Positions 7,635-16,293 of a stretch of 64,000 nt of DNA are shown here, in pieces. Source of the DNA: Candidatus Hydrogenedentota bacterium (GTDB lineage: Bacteria; Hydrogenedentota; Hydrogenedentia; Hydrogenedentales; CAITNO01); NCBI GenBank assembly GCA_012730105.1, contig JAAYBJ010000003.1, forward strand, positions 77,450-141,449. Reading direction: 5' to 3'. Every line of letters starts with the position of its first letter. Position 1 is the stretch's first letter. The position numbers and the translations under genes were made by a program. The notes beneath the pieces are model-generated. The model was not told the DNA's origin and did no database searches. It saw only the letters and a program-made list of their open reading frames with translations.

Positions 7635-9512
7635 TCAGCGCAGCCCACGCCTCTTCGTTGATCTCTGCCTTTTAGGAATAGGCCAAATCTTCACTGCCAA
7701 TTTGGCCAATTCATCAGATCTTTCTTGAACCTGTTTAAATCGAAAGTTCGCATATTTATCGGGAAGTATCTTGGTGAGTCTAATTGCCGACTTCTTATAT
7801 TGCTCTTTCTTGCTTTCATAGGGATTATTCGAAGCTTGAATATTCAGATTCCCAGCAAAAAGAGTGAGATTTCCTATACGATGCACATACTTGACGTGGT
7901 CGTCTTCGGAGCCAGAACCCAAATATGCAGGCCAATCCCCTAACTCTCTTTTGGCCTTTTGGGTCTTTATCTTCTTCGGGATAATGTGCTCAACGTGAAC
8001 CTCACCAGCCCCACTCACCTTCAATTCACCTGTATTGCGATGTTTCTTAAGTTCGAATTGTTCCAGACAATAGCGCGCGCGATCAATGAGATTCGCCGTA
8101 AATGCAAAAGATGAAAAATCACTCCTGAATTTATCGTTGGAAGGACTGTACTCTTTGAATACATTCGTTACTTCCGGTATTGGATCACTTGGATCTATAC
8201 CACAAAGCCGGGCAAAAACCGTTTCTATTTCGCTGGACCGTGCCTTACATATGTGACGCCGAAGTACAAATGCTTCAGTCATACCCAGGATAGAGATGAA
8301 ATCTTTTTCTTCGCAATTACCAACGCGTAGCGCCATCAGGAATCCGTAACTGGGCCGGGAGTCGATCATTCGTAAATTAAACAGGTGAGAATCAAATTTT
8401 GCGTTGCCGGTTTTGGCGTGCACAATTTCACCATATGTTTTTGCGCACTTGACCAAGTCCTTTAAGAAGCTCGTAAACGCACAGGCTTTAATCCCAGGTC
8501 TTTTGGTCACCGAATTTTCTGTCTTTGCAGGCTCTTCTGAGTTTTCATCCTCCCCATCCCAATCGTTATCTTCACCTTCAACAAACTCTTCCTCATCTTC
8601 GATGGTATCCTTAGTAGCCGGACTCCCTTCTGTATAGCGGGTATACTCCGGCAGGTTCTTTGCTTCCCTTACACCCAACATGAAGAAAGTCTTGAAATCC
8701 ACTACCATCTGCGATGATCGAATTCTTCGCTTCAACTTGGAGCATAGAAATTGCCGGAAAAAGTGATCAAAATTGGAACCATCAAGATGTTTAACCAAAT
8801 CACTCCAGTTTTTTCTTGCAGTTTCTAACTGTTTAGCGTTAAAACGCGCGGCATTCCCAAGAACAAAATTCTTGATAATATCTGTCGGGCTTAGTCTTAG
8901 GCCCCTATTGTTGATGATTTCGAACAGTTTAAATGCATCCTTTGCCGCGTTGATTTCCAGGCGAATAACAATGCAATTGTTCTCGAGCTTCTCAAGAAAT
9001 CCCACAAGCATCCCTGTTTCTTGCGCTACTACCCATTCCTGAAAGAACGTAAATGCAGCCGCCAGATGCTCATTATCCGGCGGGTCAGTAGGTTGTTCCT
9101 CTAGAAGACGAACAAAGTCCATTTGGTCTATCGAATCTAATCTGATTTTTGGAAATCTTTCCTTCTTGATTTCTGGATTTAAATAATCCTCAATTCTTCG
9201 GATAGTGTTTTCCTGATCTTTGTTCTTAAGTGCTTGGGCGATACAGCGGAGCAAAATAGATAGTGTAGTAAGCCGTTGCTGTCCATCCACTAGTTCTAGT
9301 TCATTGATATTACCTGTGTGGGGCCCCACCAAACAGACAATTGTTCCTAGAAGATGTTTGTTTTTCTCTTCTAGTTGTTCTATATCCGTTATCAAGTCCT
9401 TTAGCTGTTTTTCACGCCAAGAATATCGCCGCTGATAAGCGGGTACACAGTACTGTTCATTTCTGGATCCTAAAAGCTGCGCAATGGTAAGTGTAGTGGG
9501 AGTGATTTGCAT
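7635..9512 (-). CDS. GmrSD-like DUF262/DUF1524 restriction-type protein
   Basis: 625 residues fusing the two GmrSD domains. The N-terminal DUF262 (ParB/Srx-like NTPase) has PAYQRRYSWREKQL (~24-38) and the hallmark DGQQR (76-80). The C-terminal DUF1524 HNH-like nuclease has VEHIIPKK (~507) and HRIGNLTLFAGNLNIQASN (~545-563). Between them lies a strongly acidic insertion (~300-328). Family members are type IV restriction enzymes or related phage-defence factors that cleave modified DNA; the modification recognised here cannot be told. The gene is clearly AT-richer than all its neighbours and stands alone, suggesting horizontal acquisition. No partner methylase or other defence gene is adjacent. 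Confidence 0.9.
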   Translation of the reverse strand: MQITPTTLTIAQLLGSRNEQYCVPAYQRRYSWREKQLKDLITDIEQLEEKNKHLLGTIVCLVGPHTGNINELELVDGQQRLTTLSILLRCIAQALKNKDQENTIRRIEDYLNPEIKKERFPKIRLDSIDQMDFVRLLEEQPTDPPDNEHLAAAFTFFQEWVVAQETGMLVGFLEKLENNCIVIRLEINAAKDAFKLFEIINNRGLRLSPTDIIKNFVLGNAARFNAKQLETARKNWSDLVKHLDGSNFDHFFRQFLCSKLKRRIRSSQMVVDFKTFFMLGVREAKNLPEYTRYTEGSPATKDTIEDEEEFVEGEDNDWDGEDENSEEPAKTENSVTKRPGIKACAFTSFLKDLVKCAKTYGEIVHAKTGNAKFDSHLFNLRMIDSRPSYGFLMALRVGNCEEKDFISILGMTEAFVLRRHICKARSSEIETVFARLCGIDPSDPIPEVTNVFKEYSPSNDKFRSDFSSFAFTANLIDRARYCLEQFELKKHRNTGELKVSGAGEVHVEHIIPKKIKTQKAKRELGDWPAYLGSGSEDDHVKYVHRIGNLTLFAGNLNIQASNNPYESKKEQYKKSAIRLTKILPDKYANFRFKQVQERSDELAKLAVKIWPIPKRQRSTKRRGLR

Positions 9513-9846
9513 ATTCCATCCTTTATTTCTATTGTATTCCCTATAATCCTGCCGGGTTTGAGCAAAATCAACTACTGCGTGGTTATCTTACCAAATCTAT
9601 AGAAGGTAATCTGTAACCAGATATTCTTTCCCATCATACATTTTATCCAATCCCCTACCAGAGGCAGAAGAAAACCCCGGTCATATTCTGTCACATAGTG
9701 TATCTGATCCGCTATTCAGTTGAAGGACTTGTTGCGTTAAGCATAACGAGTTTTGGCGCCAACGCTATGATGATTGATTTCCTTCTCCAACGTTGCTGAA
9801 ACGTCCACAACAATATAATAACTGTGCTTGTGGTTACCCGGACCCG
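9513..9846. other. Intergenic region, AT-rich, no gene seen
   Basis: 334 bp upstream of the GmrSD-like gene and downstream of the GH98-like gene. No RNA gene, terminal repeat or clear terminator seen; it forms the right border of the AT-rich island. Confidence 0.5.
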
Positions 9847-12144
9847 TCACTCATCCACGCTTGGAACCAGCGTTTCCTTCTTGTCCATAGGCCTATCGTT
9901 CCATAAAATTTCTTCAAGATTGGGCAGGGCCGGATCCGTCCGCAAAAGGCGCCAGGCATCGTTCTCACGCACCCACGTGCAGGTCACCTCGGCACCCTTG
10001 TGACGCGGAATCCGAACAATCCCATCATAGCCGAAAGGCTGGTCGTCACGACGCACGGCAACGCAGAAGAAAAGCATCCTGACCTGGACAAGCCCTGTTT
10101 CCGCATATACGTCAAAATTCCAGCGGCGAATCTGCCTAAGCATGAAGGTCTTGTTGTTACGGCGGAACCACCATTTCCAGGCGCGGCCGGCATACTCACG
10201 GTGAAAGCCGTTGGCATCCTCGTAGTCCGGGCAATAGAACTCCGTTACGGCACGCCAGTCCATGGCTTCATAGGCCTTTTTCATTGCCTCTATCCGGCCG
10301 GTGATTTCATCCGCAACTGGCATATATTTTTCGGGGACTCCATCAAATGTGGGAAACACGGTCTGTGCGTCAGGCCTGTCGTCCGGCGGTTGAGGCATGG
10401 GAACGACTTCCACCGTTTCAGAACCGTCAAACCGGGCATATTCCACGGGTTCACTCACTGTCTCGCTGAAGACCAGGTAGTCAAGATAATTCACGGCGCC
10501 TGTCCGTTGTTCCATCGTGGCCGTTTCGGCGGTCACAGCATATAGGCCTGCCGGCGCGTTTTCATAAACCGCGAACGGGGCCGCCGTCTCCTTGACCGTC
10601 TTAAACAACGGTTGGCGGTTCCCATCCGGCGTGCCTTCCGCATACAACAGAAAGTACCTGGAAGCACCGGGATCGGCGGGCCATTTCAGATGAAGGCCTC
10701 CCCCCGGGGTTATTAAGGCGGCCAGCCCACGCACGGGTTTGGGTAAAGTCAGGGAGTACGGCTGCTGCTTGTACAGGTTTTCGTGGGTCTGCATGACGTA
10801 CGCGTGTCCGTTGATGGAACAGGTCCACGCCTCGCCGTCCGCGGTTGTCAGCGGCATGCAGGCGCGCAACGCCTCTTCCCAAGCCTCCACGGATGCATAT
10901 TGTCCGGGCTCGAACACACAGTCGTAGTTGTCGAGTTCGGCCTGGGGCGTATCCGGCGGCAGCAGGGGCAGGAACCAGTTGCGTCGGTTCGGAATCAGTT
11001 CGAATTCAAGCATGGGCTCCCATACCCCGTAAAAAGCCCGGGCGAGCGACCCTTCATCCGACAGCCAGTCAAGATCGTAAAGGTTGCGGTGAAACGCATT
11101 GATATCCCGGGCGGGAGCAAGCCGGTAGGCCGCTCTGTTTTTTTCACGAACCTGCTCCTGGGTGGGAACCAGTTTTTTCCCCACCACCTCGCGCAGCGTG
11201 GGAAGAATGGCCTCCTCCCAACAGCGGCGGTTTCCATAGTCGAAAAGGTCCCACCACGGCTCAAAACTGTACACGGTCGCGCCCATGGCGGCGCCCTGCA
11301 GAATCATCGCGCGGTACAGGGCGGGAGGCATCTCCGCAGGATGCAGGTGGTCACCGAACACGCCGGGGCCGTTCATGAAACTGCTCTCATACCACCAGGA
11401 CTGCGGCTCGATCCCCCAGTGGGTAACGTGACCGCCGAGCCACAGCCCCCAGACCGCGGTCTGCCGTATAAGATGGCGCGACTCGATGTGTTCATTTATG
11501 GGAATGACGTGGTCCGGGTAGGCGCGCATCGTTTCCAGCAGCGGCCGGTTAAGAACGTCTGCCGAAATATGCAGCCACTTGAGACCCTGAAGGACAATAA
11601 GAACATGCCGCCCATGCCGGGCTGCCAGTTCAATCATGTCGCAGGTGTACCGTGTATGCGGCGGCGGCGCGTAACGTTCCACATTGAATTTTGCATAATG
11701 GGCGAAGCGTTGTTCCGAGAGCATCAGGCTGCGGATGCAGGGGAATTCCACGAGCAGTTGTTCCACATGTATGGGGTCGAATACATACTCGTCATGGGGG
11801 TCGGCGACTTGCACGCTTACAGGCACGCCCGCGTTTTGTGGTTCCTTAAGCATGCGCCGGAACAACGCCAGGCGCAGGTCGTGATCCCGCGCGCGCAGTT
11901 CAACCTGCAGTTGACAGTACGGCCGGATATCTTCCGGCAGCCAGTGCCAGAGGCGCACGATTTCCAGTCCGTGCCGGTCGGCCTCCGCAAAACGATCCGT
12001 TCCTTCGGGGGCTTCGTCGGTGTTGTCAAACGCCGCGGACACCTGCAGCAGGATGAGGGGATGTTCGGGAGATATTGTCGTCACCGAAGGTAACGAAACC
12101 CCGTCAACGGCGGCGGCCAGCAGCATGGTCAGCAACAGTGTCAT
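9847..12144 (-). CDS. GH98-like exported glycoside hydrolase with NTF2-like C-terminus
   Basis: 765 residues with a short signal peptide (MTLLLTMLLAAAVDG). Residues ~20-370 resemble the GH98 endo-beta-galactosidase (blood-group-cleaving) barrel: IRSLMLSEQRF with candidate acid Glu (~142), INEHIESRH (~215), WGLWLGGHVTHWGIEPQSWW, and FEPWWDLFD (~290-300), followed by MRAK-like KNRAAYRLAPAR. A beta-rich segment follows, and the last ~130 residues (from EITGRIEAMKKAYEAMDWRA) look like a SnoaL/NTF2-type alpha+beta domain, not usual for GH98. It ends the glycosidase pair with the GH27 gene 75 nt upstream. Family assignment is by motif similarity, so the substrate remains open. Confidence 0.72.
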   Translation of the reverse strand: MTLLLTMLLAAAVDGVSLPSVTTISPEHPLILLQVSAAFDNTDEAPEGTDRFAEADRHGLEIVRLWHWLPEDIRPYCQLQVELRARDHDLRLALFRRMLKEPQNAGVPVSVQVADPHDEYVFDPIHVEQLLVEFPCIRSLMLSEQRFAHYAKFNVERYAPPPHTRYTCDMIELAARHGRHVLIVLQGLKWLHISADVLNRPLLETMRAYPDHVIPINEHIESRHLIRQTAVWGLWLGGHVTHWGIEPQSWWYESSFMNGPGVFGDHLHPAEMPPALYRAMILQGAAMGATVYSFEPWWDLFDYGNRRCWEEAILPTLREVVGKKLVPTQEQVREKNRAAYRLAPARDINAFHRNLYDLDWLSDEGSLARAFYGVWEPMLEFELIPNRRNWFLPLLPPDTPQAELDNYDCVFEPGQYASVEAWEEALRACMPLTTADGEAWTCSINGHAYVMQTHENLYKQQPYSLTLPKPVRGLAALITPGGGLHLKWPADPGASRYFLLYAEGTPDGNRQPLFKTVKETAAPFAVYENAPAGLYAVTAETATMEQRTGAVNYLDYLVFSETVSEPVEYARFDGSETVEVVPMPQPPDDRPDAQTVFPTFDGVPEKYMPVADEITGRIEAMKKAYEAMDWRAVTEFYCPDYEDANGFHREYAGRAWKWWFRRNNKTFMLRQIRRWNFDVYAETGLVQVRMLFFCVAVRRDDQPFGYDGIVRIPRHKGAEVTCTWVRENDAWRLLRTDPALPNLEEILWNDRPMDKKETLVPSVDE

Positions 12145-12218
12145 GGGTATATCCCCGTTCTGTGTTTCACGTTAACATGACCGCGTCGATACTGTCCGTC
12201 GGCTTTCATCGCCCTTTG

Positions 12219-14186
12219 TCAGCCCTTCGGCGTGCCGATTTTCACCAGCATGGCGCCGTGGGCCGGCACCTGCGCGGTAAATACGCCGTCCGCCGGCTCC
12301 AAGTCTTTCCGCTGCCACAGATCACGCACGAGTTGGCTTCCGGAAATGCCCAGATCGTCCCACCGGGCCGATAGGGCCGTTTTCACGGGGGCGCGGTTAA
12401 ATAGGGCCACGGCCAGCGTCCCGTCGTACAGGGGCTTCATCCAGATTTCCGCCCAGGGATCCCCGGCACAGCGCCAACCTTGTTTGCCTAGCGGATCCTG
12501 GTTGACGTCGATCACCTCGTCATTGGTCATGAGCGCCAGGGTGAACGCGTCCAGTTGCGCAAGATCGCAGCCCAGCAGCAGCGGCGCGGCGAGAACGGTC
12601 CAGAGGGTAATGTGGGCGACCTGCTCATTCTTCGTCAAGGGCGTGGGCCGCATCTTCTTGCCCCAGCCCACCGTGCCGACCACGAGCATGTCAGGATCGT
12701 TCCAGCAGCCGGGCCCCGCGTAGGCTTCGAGCCCGTTCTGGGCAAAACCGATCTTGGACACGCTGTTCCAGGAGTCCCCGATATCGCCGGTGGTGCGCCA
12801 GAGGTTGCCGCCCGCCTCGTCGCCCCATTCCCAAACGTCGCCCATCCCGTACTGGCAGATGCTATACACGATATCGCGATCGCATTCGTCCAGGGCGGCA
12901 CGCATCAGCAGGTACGGTTTGATCAGGGCTTCCCGGTCCACTCCCCCGGCGACGGCCTGGTAGCTGCACCAGTCATACTTGAGGAAATCCACGCCCCAGC
13001 GCGTGTACGTTTGAGCGTCCTGCCGCTCATACTGGTAGCTGCCGGTGTACCCCGCGCAGGTTTTGGGGCCGGGCGAGGAATACATTCCGAATTTGAGCCC
13101 CTTTGCATGAATATAGTCGCCCAGGGCCTTCATGTCTGGGAACTTCTCATTACATATGATTTCACCGTCCGCGCCGCGGTCCGCCTCCCAGGCGTCGTCC
13201 ACGTTGATGTACTGGTACCCGTAGGCCGCCAGTCCGGTCGACACCATGTAATCCGCGGCGGCACGCGCCTTGGCATCATCCACCTTCACGCCCCATACGT
13301 TCCAGGAATTCCAGCCCATGGGCGGCGTCAGCGCGAGTTTGTCTTCACCGCCCACGACAGTCAACACCCGCGACGCGGCGCCTTTCGAGCCTGTGACGGT
13401 GAGGGTCACGTCCGTGGTTCCCTCGCGCGCCAAGGTGCCGCTGATAATACCCGTTCCGGCATCCAGCGACAGCCCTTCCGGCAGATTCTCGGCGCTGAAG
13501 GCCAGCGGACCTTCCCCGGTGGCGGGAACCAGGAACAGGAAGGGCCGGCCGGGGGTCGCGCCCGTAATCCGCGGCCCGTGGATGGCGGGCTCAGGCGGCG
13601 CGCCGCCCGTATAAATGGCCGGGGCCTCCTCTTCGGGAATATGGGCGGAGGGCTGCTCCGCCGTACCCGGCGCGAGAATCAGCGCCGCGCCCGCCCAGTC
13701 CGCGTGGTCGTTGGCGTTGCCGTCGCCGCCATCGGACACCAGTAACAGCAGCGATTGCGCACCGCTGAGGTCCACATCGAAATAATGGGGCGGATCATTG
13801 CCGCGTAGCACCGGCGATTCCGCTTTCCGCGCGCCGTCTACCCACACGCTGAAGGCTGCGGAACCACGGCCCTTGGTGGCATCGTCCACACCGGCGAAGG
13901 CGCGGAAACGCAGCGCGGCCCCCTTGAGGTCGATGCTGAACTCGCTGGCGGCCGCCGTGCCGATGCCGTGTTCAAAAACTTCCCCGTTGAGCGTGAGCGG
14001 AAATCCGGATACGGACCTGCCGACGCGGGCCTTCTTAATGTCCTGGCGAACCGCTTCCAGGTCCAGTGTGTCCAGCCATATTCCATTCGCAGGCGGTACG
14101 GTTCCCGCCAGCGGTTCCTGGGCGGCTATTATGCCCGCCGATGCAATTATCACACACGTGACGGTAAGCAAGAATGTCCTGTTCAT
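12219..14186 (-). CDS. GH27 alpha-galactosidase with N-terminal NPCBM domain
   Basis: 655 residues, Sec signal (~1-22). Residues ~33-170 are an NPCBM-type carbohydrate-binding module (GEVFEHGIGTAAASEFSIDL, ending NDHADWAGAAL). A cadherin/He-PIG-like Ig module follows (~210-275), then the GH27 barrel: PPMGWNSWNVWG, YINVDDAWEADRG, KFGMYSSPG, nucleophile Asp in FLKYDWC (~404) and acid/base Asp in WNDPDMLVVG (~496), and a C-terminal beta domain. It should release terminal alpha-galactose from oligosaccharides outside the cytoplasm. Its pairing with a GH98-like enzyme suggests joint attack on galactose-containing glycans. Confidence 0.94.
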   Translation of the reverse strand: MNRTFLLTVTCVIIASAGIIAAQEPLAGTVPPANGIWLDTLDLEAVRQDIKKARVGRSVSGFPLTLNGEVFEHGIGTAAASEFSIDLKGAALRFRAFAGVDDATKGRGSAAFSVWVDGARKAESPVLRGNDPPHYFDVDLSGAQSLLLLVSDGGDGNANDHADWAGAALILAPGTAEQPSAHIPEEEAPAIYTGGAPPEPAIHGPRITGATPGRPFLFLVPATGEGPLAFSAENLPEGLSLDAGTGIISGTLAREGTTDVTLTVTGSKGAASRVLTVVGGEDKLALTPPMGWNSWNVWGVKVDDAKARAAADYMVSTGLAAYGYQYINVDDAWEADRGADGEIICNEKFPDMKALGDYIHAKGLKFGMYSSPGPKTCAGYTGSYQYERQDAQTYTRWGVDFLKYDWCSYQAVAGGVDREALIKPYLLMRAALDECDRDIVYSICQYGMGDVWEWGDEAGGNLWRTTGDIGDSWNSVSKIGFAQNGLEAYAGPGCWNDPDMLVVGTVGWGKKMRPTPLTKNEQVAHITLWTVLAAPLLLGCDLAQLDAFTLALMTNDEVIDVNQDPLGKQGWRCAGDPWAEIWMKPLYDGTLAVALFNRAPVKTALSARWDDLGISGSQLVRDLWQRKDLEPADGVFTAQVPAHGAMLVKIGTPKG

Positions 14187-14374
14187 AGTGAGTACTCCTT
14201 ATGTTCACAATCCCACTTCTATTACGTCCCGAATTCTATCACAAGAACGGCGGAACCTGGAGATCCCGTTATTATCACGCTTGTCCGGTTTGTAAACCAA
14301 TGAGACGACTTTTGAATGCGCAAACCGTGCTTGCGGCCTTTCTTTCCGGTGCGGGATAACTATGATACTTGGAT

Positions 14375-14396
14375 TCAATCGTCCCTACGGGACTTC
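14375..14396 (+). repeat. REP-like palindrome, copy 1
   Basis: 22-nt element with core CGTCCCTACGGGACTT; GTCCC/GGGAC form a hairpin around TAC. Identical core at four other sites in this window, all in the same orientation. Confidence 0.9.
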
Positions 14397-14419
14397 ATGA
14401 GGGGGGTATACCGTGTGCC

Positions 14420-14439
14420 CCCGCCAGTGAACTGGCGGG
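14420..14439. repeat. Companion hairpin between REP copies
   Basis: Perfect 9-bp stem CCCGCCAGT / ACTGGCGGG with a GA loop, located between REP copies 1 and 2. A near-identical hairpin (loop AA) lies between copies 4 and 5 at 15853-15872, so the REP-hairpin-REP unit is duplicated. Confidence 0.9.
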
Positions 14440-14445
14440 CTACCA

Positions 14446-14467
14446 TCAATCGTCCCTACGGGACTTC
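14446..14467 (+). repeat. REP-like palindrome, copy 2
   Basis: Same 22-nt element as copy 1, 71 nt downstream, directly after the CCCGCCAGT hairpin. Confidence 0.9.
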
Positions 14468-14548
14468 CCCGCCCATATATCCAAGATACATATAATCCTC
14501 CTGTCACCTCATCCCTGACCTCTTTATTCTCCCTATGGCAGGCTAACA

Positions 14549-14570
14549 TCAATCGTCCCTACGGGACTTC
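14549..14570 (+). repeat. REP-like palindrome, copy 3
   Basis: Same 22-nt element, 103 nt after copy 2. It is preceded by GGCAGGCTAACA rather than the full companion hairpin. Confidence 0.9.
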
Positions 14571-14596
14571 CATCCATGTATCCGGGCACCTGGCTC

Positions 14597-14628
14597 CCCT
14601 ATACGCTATACCCTATACCCTAAACCCT
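14597..14628. repeat. CCCTATA heptamer tandem repeat
   Basis: Four or so units of a 7-mer (CCCTATA, CGCTATA, CCCTATA, CCCTAAA) ending in CCC. A short tandem array distinct from the ATTCC heptamers at 15.9 kb. Confidence 0.75.
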
Positions 14629-14741
14629 TGCTAAAACATGTAAGGAACGTAATCGCATACTTGTAGACTGCCGAGGGTACTCGTCTATCAACAAAATAGA
14701 AGCGTCCAAAATCTCCCGTTCCCATTATCCTTAAGGTCGAC

Positions 14742-15446
14742 TCATTCAATGAGGTATTTTTGAAGTTGTGCGGCCAGTTCGGTGTAGCCCTTTTCCTTGA
14801 GCAGCGCCACCTGGCCCTGGTCCTTCTGCTCGCGCGTCACTTTCGTACTGATGGCCGTGTTGCTTTCCGGTTCCGACAGGAGCATGGTCCAATTCCCTGT
14901 GCGGGCGTCCAAGACCAGCATCTTCAACCGGATGCGCATGTTCTGTGTTTCGTCAGGGATGAATTTCCCGACAATGGGCGTCCAGGAAGCCGATTTGGTA
15001 GCAAGATTCTTCTGTTGCGTTTCCAGGACACCCCAATAACAGATGATATAGGGATAACCTCCTTTCAAGGCAACCTGGCGCAAAGACATGGAGAGTTCCG
15101 ATCTTTGTGGCGCTGTTCCTGCAAAAGGCGCCACCTTCAGGAACTTGCTGAGTTCGCGCTGCATGGGCTCGTCCGGGAAAAATGCCCCGGACTGAATCAG
15201 CAGCACCGGCGTGTCTCTTTTTATGGCCAGGACATAGGGGGTTGCCGCCGTGGTGGCAAGGTCCGCCTCCGTTACCTTTCCCTCCGGGGCCAAGCCAATA
15301 ATATCAAACTCGGAAAGTTCTGCGCTGAAGCCGGAATTACCCCATCGACCCGCCTCGTAACCAGAATCGGAAATCGGTCGAGTCGTTTTGCATCCCACCA
15401 CAACCAAGACTATAAACAGAGAGCAAAGAGAACTTCTTTGTAACAT
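14742..15446 (-). CDS. Hypothetical lipoprotein
   Basis: 234 residues, family not recognised. The N-terminus is a clear lipoprotein signal: basic start, hydrophobic core, lipobox VVVGC (Cys19) followed by KTTRP. The mature part is a mixed alpha/beta protein with a central IICYWGVLETQQKNLATKS stretch and a segment IRLKMLVLDARTGNW that recalls outer-membrane or periplasmic lipoproteins of stress or envelope function, without a confident match. It is isolated between two repeat-rich intergenic zones. Confidence 0.8.
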   Translation of the reverse strand: MLQRSSLCSLFIVLVVVGCKTTRPISDSGYEAGRWGNSGFSAELSEFDIIGLAPEGKVTEADLATTAATPYVLAIKRDTPVLLIQSGAFFPDEPMQRELSKFLKVAPFAGTAPQRSELSMSLRQVALKGGYPYIICYWGVLETQQKNLATKSASWTPIVGKFIPDETQNMRIRLKMLVLDARTGNWTMLLSEPESNTAISTKVTREQKDQGQVALLKEKGYTELAAQLQKYLIE

Positions 15447-15809
15447 GGCATTTTTTCTTTCTTGTTTATCGCTATTGTTTTTTGTACTGGTAAATTATTG
15501 TATATCTATCTCCCACAAAACACAAGATTGGGTAGACAACAGCGAAGGGCGGGTTCCGCTTGTATTAGCGTTTATCCTGAATATCCTCGTTAGCGTTGAG
15601 TTCCATAGTGAAGTTTTGAGCGGGTAATGCACGACAGCGATTCAAGCGGCCTTATCATTTATCGTAGCAATATCATTCCGGTTTTTCGCGGCAAAGGGAA
15701 AACCGGTGTCGAAAGGCACGACCAGGCCGCGAAAAGACCGGAATCCATCTCCCGAAACCGTTAGCAGAAACAAATCGCCAGCTGACCCCTTTAGTATGTG
15801 CTGAAGGAT

Positions 15810-15831
15810 TCAATCGTCCCTACGGGACTTC
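15810..15831 (+). repeat. REP-like palindrome, copy 4
   Basis: Same 22-nt element (core CGTCCCTACGGGACTT) as at 14.4 kb. Confidence 0.9.
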
Positions 15832-15852
15832 ATAGAGAGGGGCCCGTGTGTT

Positions 15853-15872
15853 CCCGCCAGTAAACTGGCGGG
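15853..15872. repeat. Companion hairpin, second copy
   Basis: Stem CCCGCCAGT / ACTGGCGGG with loop AA, 69-nt REP-to-REP spacing as in the 14.4-kb unit (71 nt). Confidence 0.9.
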
Positions 15873-15878
15873 CTACCG

Positions 15879-15900
15879 TCAATCGTCCCTACGGGACTTC
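15879..15900 (+). repeat. REP-like palindrome, copy 5
   Basis: Same 22-nt element; closes the second REP-hairpin-REP unit and abuts the heptamer tract. Confidence 0.9.
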
Positions 15901-15924
15901 CGTCTCTGTATTCAGGTACAAGGA

Positions 15925-16195
<271 letters not shown>

Positions 16196-16293
16196 CTCAC
16201 CACATGTTTGCCTCCGTCCCAGGAAAAAAGGCATACTTTATGACATCTCTCGGGCCTGTATCGGGCACGCTAACCAGAAGGAATTCTACTCCC

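Larger units (their letters stand above)
14187..14741. other. Repeat-rich intergenic region
   Basis: 555 bp without a gene. It holds three REP-like palindromes, a longer hairpin and a CCCTATA heptamer tract, listed separately. No coding signal. Confidence 0.8.

Noticed and set aside
10783-12093. 436-residue plus-strand frame inside the GH98-like gene
   Set aside because: Antisense shadow; no signal or domain.
14375-15900. CRISPR array
   Set aside because: The palindromic repeats have irregular spacing (71, 103, then 1.2 kb) and a gene between, and each is a perfect short hairpin typical of REP elements. No cas gene is present.
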